A stretch of 64,000 nt of DNA, taken from contig NC_045434.1 in NCBI RefSeq assembly GCF_002776525.5, positions 116,149,141 through 116,213,140 of the forward strand, in the 5' to 3' direction. This DNA comes from Piliocolobus tephrosceles. Its lineage: Eukaryota > Chordata > Mammalia > Primates > Cercopithecidae. Made by a program: the position numbers and the translations under genes. This document shows positions 46,126-59,800 of this stretch, one piece after another. The notes under the pieces were generated by a model that was not told where the DNA came from, did not search any database, and saw only the letters and a program-made list of their open reading frames with translations. Every line of letters begins with the position of its first letter. Positions within the stretch are counted from its first letter, which is position 1.

Positions 46126-46379
46126 CATAGGTTTTAAAAAACACCTTTTTTAAAAACATGTAATTTTTTTTTTTTTTTTTCTGGTTAATAGTATAGAAAA
46201 GACTATACTGACCTGCTTAAATTCCCAGGAACCTCAGTGCTTTAGGGATGGACTAAATGGCTGGTATCATTACTTACAAAGGTGTCATGAAATTGATGGA
46301 GATTACGTTGACAAATAATGTTTATATTTTATTTTGTTTTGGTTTAATTCCATTTTTCCACAAACTTTTTGATGTCCCC

Positions 46380-46400
46380 GTGTGTGTGTGTGTGTGTGTA
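46380..46400. repeat. (TG)n microsatellite
   Basis: About ten TG units directly after the mariner terminal repeat. The phrase 'ctctgtttctctagagaacc' at 46433-46452 follows and resembles the end of the unnamed repeat seen at 29.5 kb. Confidence 0.9.
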
Positions 46401-46614
46401 TTCATGTGTGTGTATATACAATCTCCTATTGGCTCTGTTTCTCTAGAGAACCTTGACAAATGCACACCATTAGATTTCTCAAAAAGGAAGTAATCATGTG
46501 ATACTTTGATTATGATGCAGTAATGCTGATTGTATGGTAAGTTTTTATAGCAGCAATTGGAAAGTAATACAGCTTTTGTACAGGAAACGACGTGTTACTG
46601 AAACAATTATCTAT

Positions 46615-46954
46615 AAATATGTAACAATATGTGGCAGGGCACAGTGACTCATACCTGTAAACCTAGCACTCTGGGAGGCCACAGCAAGTAGATCACTTGG
46701 GGTCAGGAGTTCAAGACCAGCCTGGCCAACATGATGAAACCCAATCTCTACTAAAAATACAAAAATTAGCTGGGAGTTGTGGCGTGCATCTGTAGTCCCA
46801 GTGACTCAGGAAGCTGAGGCAAGAGAATCTCTTGAACCTGGGAGGCAGAGATTGCAGTGAGCCAAGATCCTGCCATTGCACTCCAACCTGGGTGACAGAG
46901 CAAGACTGCATCTCAATAAATAAATAAATAAATAAAAATAAAAATATGTAACAA
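46615..46954 (+). mobile_element. Alu, sense, AluS-like, with target duplication
   Basis: The body starts at 46633 ('ggcagggcacagtgactcat') and ends in an (AAAT)n tail. 'aaatatgtaacaa' lies at 46615-46627 and 46942-46954. Five extra bases, 'tatgt', lie between the left repeat and the Alu. Confidence 0.92.
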
Positions 46955-47392
46955 ATACCTGCAAATTTGTTACCTTACCTGGGGGGAAGAACTTTCTTGA
47001 GATGTGATTAAGTTAAGGATATTATAATGAAAGGTAATCCTGGATTACCGGAGCAACCCTAATGTAATCACAAGAGTCCTTTAAAAGTGGAAGAGAAAGT
47101 CAGGTAGACATCCAGAGACATGATGGTGTGAAAAGGACTCACTTTGAAGTGACTGGCTTTGAAGGTGAATGAAAGGAATTTGAGTCAAAGAAAGTGGGTG
47201 GTTTCTAGCAATTGGAAGAAACAGGAAATTGATTATTCTTCAGAGCTCTGGAAAGGAGCACAGTCATGCCAACACCTAATCTTAGCCAAGCTACATTCAA
47301 GACAAGACTTCTAACCTCCAGAACTACAATAGATTAAATCTGTGTTGTTTTAAGCCATCAAATTTGTAACAGCATTAACAGAGAACAAATAT
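46955..47392 (+). mobile_element. MLT1-type MaLR LTR, sense
   Basis: Typical MLT1 phrases in order: 'gagatgtgattaagttaagg', 'ggtaatcctggattaccgg', 'ctaatgtaatcacaagagtc', 'ctaacctccagaactacaat' and 'gtgttgttttaagccatcaa'. The Alu next to it inserted in or at its left part. Confidence 0.85.
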
Positions 47393-50020
47393 AATTCCTT
47401 AACACTGTAAAATATAAGGAGAAATCATGAAATTCTAAAATGTATTTGAAATTCTAAGGTATACACTGTCACTAATAAAAATAATTTCTAATATTTTGTC
47501 ACTTTGTCACAGTGTTTTTAATAAACATAGGTTTTCAATTAAATATTTTAAAATATATTTATAATATCTTCTATATTCATTAATTTTAGACTTAATTATA
47601 TTTTATATCATAGTAACAATATAAATGACATTTCCATCTTGATATTTTTAGATTTCATGTATAGATACAATAGCATAATAACTTTTTATATGTATTCACT
47701 CACGCAATATGCTTCTGTTCTTTTTCAGAGTCATAACTCAGTAATTACTCTTAAATTTGCTCTGTCCTGTGGTTGAATTTAAGTTTGTTCTCCCTGTAGA
47801 AACATAGTTTTGACTTTACTTAATAGTAAAATGTATTTCTACCACTGATTCTGTTTTATCCTGATAAAGGAAGTAGGTTTCAGTAATAGAATTTAAACAT
47901 GTGAATGAATGTTCCTATATAGATTCTTGTTGAGAAAGGTTCGCATAAACAGGTTGGTGTTTCATCTAGCCCAAATGGTATTTAAAATACATATTATCTG
48001 TTTGTTTTGTACAGACACATACTATTAAATTGAGTATGTTATGAACAAATATATGGTTATGCTGAACATGTTAATGTTTATGAAAAGTTAAAGGGGTGCC
48101 TTACATTTGAGAAAACATGAAATCTATGATACAGTATGCATGGTGATCTTCATGCTTAATGAGATATACCACATGTGAGCTGCTGATATATTGGCCAGTG
48201 ATCTGTTTGTAAGATAAATAAAGAATTATCTATTTTCATTTTAATTATTTTAAATAATATATTAGGAGTGTGTAATATATTTTAATTATATACAAAATGA
48301 TTTATTTACTTAATTAAACTTTTAATTTAATTATTGTCATGAATCTTTTATTAAAACCTATAGCTACGAATAACTTTCACATTACTTTGCCTTATTAACT
48401 AAAAGATCTGGGTAATGGTATTAAAATATAGGAGGCTATTAAATTAATAACTGTATAATGGCACATATCATGCCTGCAGTGTAGTAATAGATCAAATACT
48501 ATATGGCATAGATCATGCATATAATACTTTCTCTTGGTACCTCTTAATCTTATCAAATGTTTTATTCACAGTGGTGTGTGGGAGGATACCGGTTGTGTGG
48601 GACAATAATCAATCTTCTATGATACTAGAAACTGAGAATTTTGGTTAGTGCAAGGACATTATAAGGTACTTGGATGATCTATGAAGGCATGAGGAAAATG
48701 CTTTCAAGTCCATTAAGATTGAAAACTAAAAGTAGAAAAGAGATAGACCTCTTCCACTTCTGCACTGAAAACAGGAAATTTCCTAAGGCACTAAATTAAT
48801 ATGTGACATAAGCTAAGTTGGGAAAAAAAATATGACAACGTAGTTGAGGGATGGGAATGATAAAATGTTAGAAGTCTAGTTAATGCATCCTGCAAGCAGG
48901 AGTGGAACAAGCATCATAAGATTATGAAATGGAAACATAGTGAACTGTATCTATTGGATGTTACTGTTGAGATTTTTATTAATGCATACCTATAGAACAG
49001 ACTTCACTAAGATTTTCTTGGGAAACAATTTCTTATCAATTTTCTTAGTTATTATTTTATAGATAAAGTAATTTAATATATATAATATGATCCTATTTTG
49101 ACACTCATGAGCCATTTTTTGTTTATTTAACTTGTGGTAGATTTTAAATATTCACTTCATAAATGTACACAGGAATGTGTATTTAGCATACATACACTGC
49201 TTAGATTGTAGCATGACAAAGCATCTACATCTACAGGTTGTCTGAATCTCACATTTCTGTCAATACTTGACAGGCAATTTTAATGAAAAAGAGCCAAGAT
49301 TATGCACAGTGAGCTGGCCATTCTTGAATCATTTTACTCACTCGTGCTTATGAGGATTAATTTTCTTATAAGGTTTCAATATAATATGAATATATAGCTG
49401 TTAGACTTTTTAGTAAGGTAGAGTAAAAATATTATTAAGCCCAGAGGAGTTAAAAGCCTGACTAGGCAGTTGTGTATATTTTGTAATTTCTATATATATT
49501 GCTGTACTTAAATTTTTCAAGTTTGACATGAAATGATGGGAATTTTATCCCAAAGGCAATCATCTTCCAAACAGTATAACAGTGTGAACCAAAACACTGA
49601 AAATGTCAACATTTCACAGATCATTGAATCTTAATGTTTCTGAAGTTGCTTTTTAGTGTCCTGTGGCTACTGTTAAAAAAACTGACATTCTTTTTGTAGT
49701 ACTTCTCAATGTCTTAACATCTTTTGAGTCAGAGCTAGCAACGCTGTGTTAGTTTTAATTGTTATTTTGTTATAAATTACATTCCATACCTGTTAGAATT
49801 TATCACTTGTGTTTTGATAAACTCCATATACAAAAAATGTTTAACATTGAATCCTCTAGAGCTTAAAGTAAAATTATCTGTCAAATTATAAATACAAAAT
49901 TATTTCTTCCTCATCTTAGAGGAAAATCTTTTAACTTTTCATCATTGTGTACGATGTTTGCTGTGGGCTTGTTTATATGTAGCGTTTGTTGTGTTGCAGT
50001 GTGTCCTTTTTATACATAAT
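47393..50020. other. AT-rich stretch, nothing recognised
   Basis: 2.6 kb of AT-rich sequence without a recognisable element, long open frame or RNA gene. Confidence 0.5.
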
Positions 50021-51264
50021 TTTTGACTTTTTATCATAAATGATGTTGAATTTTGTCAAATGTTTATTCTGCATCTATTGATATTATTGTACAGTTTTTG
50101 CTCCTCATCACTAATGTGGTATCTTATTTATCGCTTAGTATATCTTGAGCCATCCTTGCATCCCAGGGATAAATCTCACTGGCTTAAAGTGATAGATTAC
50201 TGAGGATTTTTGAATCTATGCTCATCAGGCATACTGATCTGTAATTTTCTTTTCTTGTGATTTCTTTGTCTGGTTTTACTATCAGGATAATTCTTGCCTC
50301 ACAGAGTGAGTTTGGAAGTAGTGTCCCCTTCTCAATTTTTTGGTAGTTTGAGAAGAATTGGAATTAGTTATTTAAATATTTGGTAGTGTTCCACACTAAA
50401 GCTACCAGATCCTAGCCTTTTCTCTGATAGGAGATTTTTTATTACTGATTCAATTTTCTTACTCATTATGAGTCTGTTCAGATTATGTTTCATTATTTAG
50501 TCTTAGTAGGTTATATTCTCCTAGGAATTTATACTTCTATATGCTATACTACTGGAAGTCTTAGCCAGAACAATTAAGTAAGAAAATAAAATAAAAGCCA
50601 TCTGAATCAGAAGGAAAAAGTTAAATTGTCTCTGTTTGCTGGTGATCTTTTATTGCATATAGAAAACTATAGAGACTCCACCAAAAATAGGACTAATAAA
50701 CAAATTCAGTAAAGCTGCAGGATAAAAACAACACATAAAACTCAGTAGCATTTCTATATACTAACAATAAATTGTGCAAAAAAGAAATTAAGAAACTGAT
50801 CTTATTCGTAGTAGTTTCCAAAAAATACTTATGAATAAAGCTAACTAATGAGATGAAAGATATATACACTGAAAAAAGAAAACTATCATGAAATAAATAA
50901 AAAAAGGCACAGAAAAATTGAAAGATGCTCTGTGTTCCTGAATTATAAAAATTAATATTGCTGAAATGTTTATATTGCCCAAAGCAATCTACAGATTTTA
51001 TGTAATCCTTATCAAATTTCCATTAAAATGTTTTGTAGAAATAGAAAATAAATTTTTTACAAAACCACTAAAAATCCTGAATGGTGAAAGCAAGCTTGAA
51101 CAGAAATGAAGTCAGAGGCATCACACCACTTGTACCTGGGCTAAAATATACTACAAAGCTATAGTAATGAAAACAGCTTAGTGCCAGCATAAAAACAGAT
51201 ACACAAACCAGTGGAAGAGAATAGGGAGCTCAGAAATAAATCCACACATTTACAGTCAATTGTT

Positions 51265-51480
51265 CTTTTTTTCTAATTTACATATATTAAATATATATAC
51301 ACACATATATATCTTTTTTAATGTGCTAAGAATATATATGTGTATCATTTTTATATATTATAGGTGTGTGTGTATATATATATATACACACACACCCATA
51401 TATATTTTTATCTTTCTATCCTATGTATCAATGTAGGAGATTATATATAGCAGATAACTATATATAGGAGATATAACTCA
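51265..51480. repeat. AT/TG-rich low-complexity block with palindrome
   Basis: Mixed TA, TG and CA runs. It contains a perfect 34-base palindrome at 51363-51396 (arm GGTGTGTGTGTATATAT) and lies inside the interruption of the L1. Confidence 0.9.
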
Positions 51481-51483
51481 TAT

Positions 51484-51665
51484 ATGCAACAAGGTCTTGC
51501 TGTGTCACTAGGGCTAGGATGCTGTGGCATTATTATAGCTCACCGCATCCTCAAACTCTGGGCTCAATTGAGCTTCCTGCATCAGTCTCCAGGAAGCTGG
51601 GGCTACAGACATGGCTGGCTAATTTTATTTTTATTCTGTGGTCGGCCTATTTATATTTTTAGTTG
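51484..51665 (-). mobile_element. Alu-related monomer, antisense, old
   Basis: 'aggtcttgctgtgtcactag', 'tatagctcaccgcatcctca' and 'ggctggctaatttta' identify a single Alu-type monomer in reverse orientation, AluJ or FLAM-like. It is heavily diverged. Confidence 0.75.
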
Positions 51666-51679
51666 GTAAAAATCATGCC

Positions 51680-52020
51680 TATTTATCATGAAGTATGAAT
51701 AAGTTGCAGAATGGCCAAATTAAACTAATTAATATTTGTATTACTTGACAAACATCTTTTTTGTGTGTGTCAATAACACAAAATCCACTCTTTTAGTAGT
51801 TTTCAAGAAACAGTACATTATTATTAATCATCCCAAAACTTCTTTCTCCTATCTAACTAAAATTTTGTATCCTTGACCAAAACCTTCCCAATTTTACTCC
51901 CACATCCAGCTCCTGGCAACCACCACTCTACTCTGCATCTACGAGTTCAACTTTTTAAGATTCCTTATATAAGCAAGATAATGCACTATTTGTCTTTCTG
52001 TGCCTGATTTATTTGGTTAA
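51680..52020 (-). mobile_element. L1M 3' UTR fragment, antisense
   Basis: 'aacttctttctcctatctaa', 'ccacatccagctcctggcaa' and 'aagataatgcactatttgtc' match the same antisense L1M 3' UTR phrases seen at 42.5-43.0 kb. It lies inside the interruption of the sense L1. Confidence 0.75.
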
Positions 52021-53309
52021 TTGATGTTTTAAAAATGTGTGAAAAATACACAGTGGAGCAAAGAGTATCTTTGATAAATTGTGTGGAGAAAATGGGATAT
52101 ATATGTGCAGAAAAAAATTGGACTCAACTCACATTCTATACAAAAAATAAACCTAAAATGGATTACAATGTAAACTTAAGATAGAAACTGTTATAAGAAA
52201 ACATGGGGAAAAGTATTTTGACATTTATCTGGACAATAACGCTTTAGAAATGACTTCAAAAGCAGAGAACAAAAGCAAAAATAGGCAAATGGGACTGTGT
52301 AAAAATCTTCTGCACTACAAATGAAAAAATCAACAAAGTAAAGAGACAACCTACAGAAGGAAAGAACATATTTTCAAGTCATACTCCTGATAAGAAGTTA
52401 ATATTTAAAGTATATAAGGAAATCAAAGGTCTCAATATTAAGCAGAAAAACATTTAAAAACATGGCTTAAGGCTTGAAGCGACATATCTCCAAGGATAGC
52501 CTACAAATGACCAACAGGTTTATGAAGAAATATTCAACATTACTAATGATCAAGAAAATGTAAAACCAAAACCACAGTGAGATATCACCTCGCATCTATA
52601 TTAGGGCTTTTATTAAAGAGACGAAGATAGCATGTTGATGAAGGTGTGGAGAATAGGGAACCCTTGTGCATTGTTGGTATGAGTGTATATTAGTTCAGGT
52701 TTTGTGTAAAAAAGTATGAAAATGTCTCAAAAAATTGAAAGTAAAATTGCAATATGATCCAGCAATCCTGTTACTGTGTACATCAGAACTCCTATCATTT
52801 GTGAAAACAAAGATGAATGTGGTGGACATGAATTTAAGTGAAATAAGCCAGGTACAAAAAGTTAAACAGCATATGACCTCCCTTTTTGAGGACCTTAAGA
52901 ATTTGTACTCATAGACTCAGAGTAGAATGGTGTTTTCCAGTGGTAGTGGGATTGAGAAGATGCTAATCAAAGGATACAAAACTTCACTTATAATGAAGAA
53001 ATAAGCCACAGAGAATTATTGTCAACATGTTGACTATAATTAATAATGATGTAACATATGCTTAAGGATTGCTAAGCAAGTCAATTGTAAGTGTTCTTAC
53101 AACAAAAAATGATAAGTATATGAGGTAATGGATATTTTCATTAACTTGATTTAACAATTGTAAATTGTTTTGTACACAATAAAAGTATACAATTTTTGTC
53201 ATTAAAAATAATTTTAAAATAAAATAAAAATTATTAGCTAAAGAATATTTCCTTAAGTTTTTCTTAAGAAAAAATCAAGATAATAAACCTTTGTGCAAAT
53301 ATATTTTAT

Positions 53310-53830
53310 CAATGACCACAATACTCCATGCCTGCCTACATAGTCACTTTGGGGGAGAGTTCTCTTCCTCATTATGAAAGCTGTGGTTGGTCATGTGACT
53401 TGCTTTTGCCAATTAGCCAGCAACTAATTTGACTCAAGTAGAGGTCAAGAAAAGAAGCTGCATATTTGTACTGTCACTCTTGATTCTCTACCTTCTCCTT
53501 CAAAACTTAATTAAGATGGCTCTCTCTTTTGGCTATCTGTTACTACTATGAGAGCAAGTCTTGTGTAAGTCTGAGAATTAGAGAACACGTGGTGGGGAAA
53601 AACTCCCATTTTTAAACTGAGGCTATTCTAGATTATCCAGTCAAGAGCCAACCACACAGATGACCACAGATACAAGAGTAAACCCACCCAAGGTGAGCCT
53701 ACCCTGGTCGAAATTAGAAAAACAATCTCACTTACTTATCAATCTATACCAAATAGTAAATTGAGTATTTAAGGCACTAACTTGTGATATGTTTGTTCTT
53801 CACCAAAGCTAATTGATACAAGCCTAAATC
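53310..53830 (+). mobile_element. Probable older MLT1-type LTR, sense
   Basis: 'gttggtcatgtgacttgctt' and 'ttgccaattagccagcaact' are typical of the left part of MLT1-group LTRs. The end 'accaaagctaattgataca' fits the 3' end. A 21-A run follows (53833-53853). Confidence 0.6.
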
Positions 53831-53853
53831 TTAAAAAAAAAAAAAAAAAAAAA

Positions 53854-56800
53854 CTAATACACTAAAACAAATCCCCACCATTGAATACTGTGCAGCTAGT
53901 AAATATAATGTATATATCTATATGTACATATATTATGTATTCATAAGAGCTTGTATTAAAATAGAATGAAAGAGAAGAAGTTGATAGCAGTGTTATCTCT
54001 GGGTGGAAAAATTAAGTATTACAATGACTGTCTCAATTTTGTTTTTCTGACACTTATCGAATAATTTAAACCTACAATACATTTGAGTTCTACATCTCTG
54101 ATTATAAAAATATCTTTGGTTTAAAATGTTTGCAATTATTTGATTTACCCCATGTGATATATTAAAAGAGTAAGACGTAATTTACATGATACGAACATTG
54201 GAACAAGCTTATATAAAAACTAATCCCTTATCAAAATTCTACTGTATTAGAAATTTTTTAAATATTTTTTTGATTTAATGCACTGTCTCTAAAACATTTC
54301 AAACAAAGTGTAGTTTCAAAAGAATTGAAAATTTTAGCTGGTTTCACATATGCCATGTATATGCTCTAGTTTTCATCTCTAAAGGAGAGAAAAATAGATG
54401 CAACTCTTTTGAGGGCTAAATGAGTTAAAATATAAAAGGTTCTTAAGGCAGATTGAAAGTGCAGTGGTTTCTTAATAAAAATTAGTTTTTATTATGTAGT
54501 ACTGAGTAGTGCAGTTTGGAGAAAATACTTTGAGAGTCAACACCAAAAATAACATTTTAATCTATAGACCTGGTGGGATAAGATCATGAAGGAAGCATAT
54601 CTAGATTGCTACAAGAGAAGGTCAAGTGTTAGAATTTTGCAGGATATCAAATGTAAGAGTGTGTAAAAGTTATTTTCTGAAGTCCTGAAATCAACCTGAT
54701 CTTTACTTACTGCTGATCTTTAATGATGATGATAGCTAGTAAGCTTGACTGACTTACTTATTTGCAAATACTTGTTCTCTGAATGAACTTGAAGATCTTC
54801 TCTTGCATATTCACACACACACACACACATACACGCTACCCAACAGCATGAATCCGAGATACTATGATCCTGGCTATGAGGCTAGAGAGCCAGTCATGCT
54901 GGAATAGTTTGTTTTGGCATGTGGTTTCAATAACTGGAAATAGGGGAGTCATTAGAGAGGCCACAACTTGAGAAGAAACCAAACTGGATGTTATTGGTTC
55001 AAAGGTTGGTACACATAGCAGCTCCTTTGGAGCAGACAAGGAAGAACAAATTAGAGAGAAAGTTTTATACATAAGTGAAAGTGCCAGACATGGAAAATTT
55101 TTGTGTGCTGAAAGAAGGTATTGTTGAATAGCATGTTCCCTACTGTAGGTTTTGGCAGAATACTGGCTGTGAAAAATCAAGATCGACATGAGTATATGTT
55201 CATAGTAATTTCATATCCCTGAAGAAACAAAGCAAGACAAAAAGTCATTTTCTAAAGAAGTATCTTTCTACACTCTAGCCAAATATGCTTGCTTTTTTAT
55301 ACTGCTTAAACAAATATGACAAAATCATATTTAAATATATTCATAAAATATTAATATGTCTAATATCGTAAAGGCTAGTTCTCAAGGACAGATATAATTA
55401 CCTGTTCTTGTTCTTACTGTGTGCTTCCAAAACTTATTGGTCCAAGTGATGAATTCAGAACAAAGCAGTACACAAGGAGAACTTTCTGGGTGTGAAAGAG
55501 CAAGCGAAAAGATGGATGAACTATGATATGAACCATGAATTTTTCGTTAAAAGTAGAACACAGGAACATGGAGTCAGGAACATCAACTATGCACTAGTGC
55601 CAAAGAAAAGACAACATTAAGAAAAATTAAATAGATTTCTCAAAGGAAAACATGATTGATGAAAGAAAGAAGTAACATTGAAAGCATATTGTATGTGGTT
55701 AGGTAACTAACGTTTTGTGGAAGGTTGTATTTACACACATATATATATATATATATATACATATACACATGTATACATATATTCTGATAACTAACTTTCT
55801 ATATATGTTATTCTGTGTATACCTGGGATTGTGAGAAAAAAATACAAGATTGGTAACAAATTCAGGTAGAAGGATAGAATATGACTGTCGCCCCTCCTCA
55901 AACAATGTTTATGTAAATGAAAGGAGCCTGGAGTTGGCCTGTGGAGAAAAGGTGATGGAAGAAAAAGACGACAATGGCTTCTTCCTCAAGGACATCACAT
56001 TTTGACAGCTAAGACTGACATAGTGATAGTAGTCTTATTGTAATTGACTAATCAGAACAGGATTACAACTTCCTCAGGTTACTTAGCTAAGAGTTACATA
56101 AATGTACTGAGGTTAAAAAAATGTGCAATTTAACAATGTTTTGCTCAGTTATAATAGTAGTTAATATGTAGTGTGATACAAATGGCCTTTTATTTTGTAG
56201 AGAGAAAACATTTGAAAGCACTGTCTGACACTGTTTTGTCAGATATGCATGCTAGACATTTTGTTCATGTATTCTTTTCACAGTAGGAAGTCAAGAAACT
56301 GGAAAAATGACTGAAACAGAGGGCTGTGTGCAGAAAATAACTGAGTTATGTTAGTAAATTGTGGGAGAAATCTTAAATGGGGCAGCAATGCAGCAATGCA
56401 TTGTTATTAATCTTTTCTCATTCCAAATATAGAACTGCGAACTGGCACACTTACATGCACACGTATATACATATTGTTCTTAAAAGATATATAATTTTCA
56501 ATGTAAATATTTTATATATAATATATAATAAAATTATATTAGTAGGTAACATGGATTTCAAAATTCTTTCTTTTCAATTTGAATAGACTCTGAATATATA
56601 GGTTTTATGTAGTTCCCACAACCTTAGCATACGATAAAGAGAAAAGAATCTCGTAAGCTTTGGTTGAGCTGCTGGTAGGTTTATAATCTAATTTCTTTGG
56701 AGGGATAGGAACATGATATATGGCTATCTCTTTTGGAAATTAGTTTACATGAGAAAGCAAAGTTGATTTTTCATGGAATATAATAACCACTGGATTCCAA

Positions 56801-59800
56801 AGTGCTGACAATAAAAGATTTAAAAACTATATGCAAACATTTTCTGTCAACTTCAATGGCTTTTCTTTTTTATTCTGCCTGATAATCATATACTTATTTC
56901 TCTTAGGATATAAAAACAAAGATAACTGTATCTATTTAGGTTATATTGTAGTGGTTTTTATTTGTATTGAAATAGCTGTTATAGTATTAAGAATAATAAA
57001 ATATGACTATTTTGTTAGGCTCCATTTTATTTGGTGTACTTCAAAAAATTCTTGAATACATTCAGACAACAAAAAAACTGAGTTTTTCTATTTTATTTAT
57101 TTTATTACAATCATAAAATACAATTGTAACTGTTTTATAATCAATGAGTCAAAATATGGTTATTTTGCATGTGCAATATATTATCGGTGACACAGAGGGC
57201 GATAAAATAGAATCCTAGCAGTTTATAGTCAAATTCCTATTGTGTAGTCACTTTGATTCTATTATAGTAATCACCTAAAGCTTTCACAACAATATTTTTC
57301 TTATACTGTATGCTTACTAGACACTGGGTTAAACATTTTTGTATACATTATAATAGTCGACTCTCATGACACAGCAATGAAATGGGAGATTTGAATCTGA
57401 GAAGACTCAGCATTCTTGAGCAAGATTACAGAATAATAGATTACGGAATAATAACTCTTGGCTGACTCATTCCCAAAGGCCAGCTTTCTTGCCAATAACA
57501 TGAATTGTCATTATATGTTAGAAGAATCATTAACTAAAGTAAATGTTATTTGTAATTTTACAGGCATTGGTTATGAGTAGAGTCTATGTATACCAACTTT
57601 TTCTTAATATAATAATATTTTAAGGTTACTGACTATTTATATAACATGCCAATGTAATATAGTGATTGTGTATAAGTACACTTGTGATGAAGACATAGCT
57701 ATTCCTGAACTTTGGTTTTACTATTTACTAGCTAGTAGACTTAATGGGCTAATATTAGTTCTAAGAGGAATACATGTGTTTATATACACAGTAGGAAACG
57801 TTAGCATGCACAATTCTTACATCTACTCCCCTTTTTTCAGGGGTTTTCAGCTAACACAACTCGAGTCTATTTAACTGGCATTGTTTTCCAGTCTTTACTG
57901 CCTTATGCCCCATTAAGCAGAAGTCTTGTATTATGGAATAGTTAAAATTCTTAGTATGTATCACCAGTAGGGTTATTTCTATTTAAAGCTTTACTCACTG
58001 TTCAGAATTGCACACTTTTTCAATACATTCTTAGCAGTCAGTCCCTCAAACTTTAATGTATGTCCCTCAAAGTTTTCCCAAGATTCAGTTTGAAGGCAGA
58101 AGAAAAGCTGTAGGGAGGGTAGTGAAAAAAGTAAACAAAATTCATTCACATGAATGCTGAAAATACACCATCTGCTGAATGTGTGTAGTAAAGTCTCAAC
58201 TACATTCCAAGCACTTTATAACTTTTGTCTCAGTAGGAGTTGTGTTGACTTCCATATTCAGAATTCTTCCCCAGTTTTGCTGTGCATAAGTCTGCTGTGG
58301 GAATTTCTCTAGTGTTCAACCAATAGATGAATTTGATTCTTGAGATAAGCTATATCATCTGATTTATCTGTATTAGAAATAAAGATGTCATTTTTGCTAC
58401 GCTATTTACTTTTTTCACTCTCAAATTTTAGAATTGGAGTGAAGGAGTAAGAAAAATATTTTTGGGGAGTCCTCAGACCTGAATATGTGTTATATAATTG
58501 GTATGTCTGTAGATTATGTATTAATATATTGAAGCTACAAAAAGGAACCAAAGCAATAAATGGAAACATAAGGAGTCCTTAACTATTTAAGGAGTGTATC
58601 ACTGAGCTAAACTAAATTTTATAAGAGAGGACATGACCAAGAAAGGGGAAATGCTCATGACTGTTATTTCCACACAATATAAGATTGAATTTAAATTCTA
58701 AATTAAATTTAAATTATAAACTTTTATATGTATTGCTCTAGCAAGGAAAATAAGACTTATATCATTTAAATAAAGAACTATTGACAAATTGCTAGATATT
58801 TGGTGGAGTTAAAATAAATATAACTTACTGAGATCAGCAAAAGAGATGAATAAACAATAATGTTTTATCTATTGATCCATTTGTGTGTAAAACTAATAAA
58901 AACTGGTATAGAAATTTTTATACCACCGGACTGAAAGATTTTTAATTGTAGGGACTGAACTGTATTTATCTCTGTATCTTTAGCACTGCAGATAAATCAA
59001 GTAAATAATTTAGAATATTTGATAAAGTCAATTGCACTTTAGTGCAAACTGGTAGCTTATATTATATTTGTAAAAGAAGTTACTGCTTTAATCCACCCCA
59101 GTTCAGAAATTCCGCCAGCTGTTCCTCAAGTCTTGAAACCATTACTTTTTCAAATATGAGGTCTCAAATGGATATCTTTCTAAATAACTAACTGACTTTG
59201 ATTAACTAAACAAATAACAAAATTTAATATTTAAGCCAAATACCATGTGGTTCATAAAGTAAAAATGCACAGATATCATTTGCATATACAAAGGTCTTAA
59301 ACATGAAAAAATAGTTTTTCAAATAACCAGAAATATTTAAAATGTAGGCAAAATTTGAATGTTTGTTTCTAACCTATAATGGGAATATCTGATGTACAGT
59401 GAGCATAACTTAAGTGAGTCAAAAAAATATTCATTTACAGAATTAAAATACTTGAAAAGATAGTTTAATCACTTTAAATTTTGATTTTATATACATCTTA
59501 TGTATGTAATATTTCCGAACAGAATTATATGCATGCATTTACACATACAGTTGTTGAGAGTTTGTTACCAAGTTATTTAGTCATGTCGAGACATCACAGA
59601 TCTAGAAATTATGTACATAAATGTAGATAAGAATATTTTATTTTTTCTTCTTTAAATAAAATTTTTAATCTGTATCCATAGATTATTAGAAGAGATTTAT
59701 GAATCAGATAAATGCCTTTATGCAATTTCTGATATTATATTAAAAATTATTCATATATATTCTTGTTAATTTTGTGAGAGAAGTATCTATACTTTTAGTG

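Larger units (their letters stand above)
44661..46325 (+). pseudogene. Mariner transposase remnant
   Basis: The N-terminal helix-turn-helix region is recognisable as 'FGWKNGEIINALPKVYMGNA' (about 44710-44770). Of the D,D34D catalytic triad, the first site reads Gly in 'VGETWLYQ', which is followed at once by a stop (45556-45582). The second is seen as a damaged 'cattatgatagtctcatgc'. The third, in 'YSPDLAPSE' (about 45938-45961), reads Glu where Asp is expected. The C-terminal 'FRDGLNGWYHYLQRCHEIDG'-like region lies near 46240-46290. It has frameshifts, stops and three insertions, so no protein can be made. It belongs to the mariner subfamily known as HSMAR2. Confidence 0.85.
44656..46377 (+). 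mobile_element. Mariner (HSMAR2-like) relic, sense
   Basis: Transposase-derived sequence starts near 44661 and ends at the inverted terminal repeat 'ccacaaactttttgatgtcc' (46357-46376), close to the HSMAR2 end. The 5' terminal repeat is missing, since the element abuts antisense L1. It is interrupted by an AluY (44827-45235), a 21-A run (45799-45819) and a copied L1 piece (45967-46125). It is a cut-and-paste DNA transposon, inactive in primates. Confidence 0.88.
50022..53230. mobile_element. Old L1 with inverted 5' part
   Basis: 50022-50530 is antisense ORF2 (RT region). From about 50540 to 53230 the L1 is sense: 'actactggaagtcttagcca' (50550-50569), then the ORF2 end and a 3' UTR. In L1 order the antisense piece lies just upstream of the sense piece. 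This is the expected outcome of twin priming. The sense part is interrupted at about 51265-52030. Confidence 0.82.

Noticed and set aside
54836..55189. 117-codon minus-strand frame
   Set aside because: No recognisable domain or splice context. A frame of this length is expected by chance somewhere in 64 kb.
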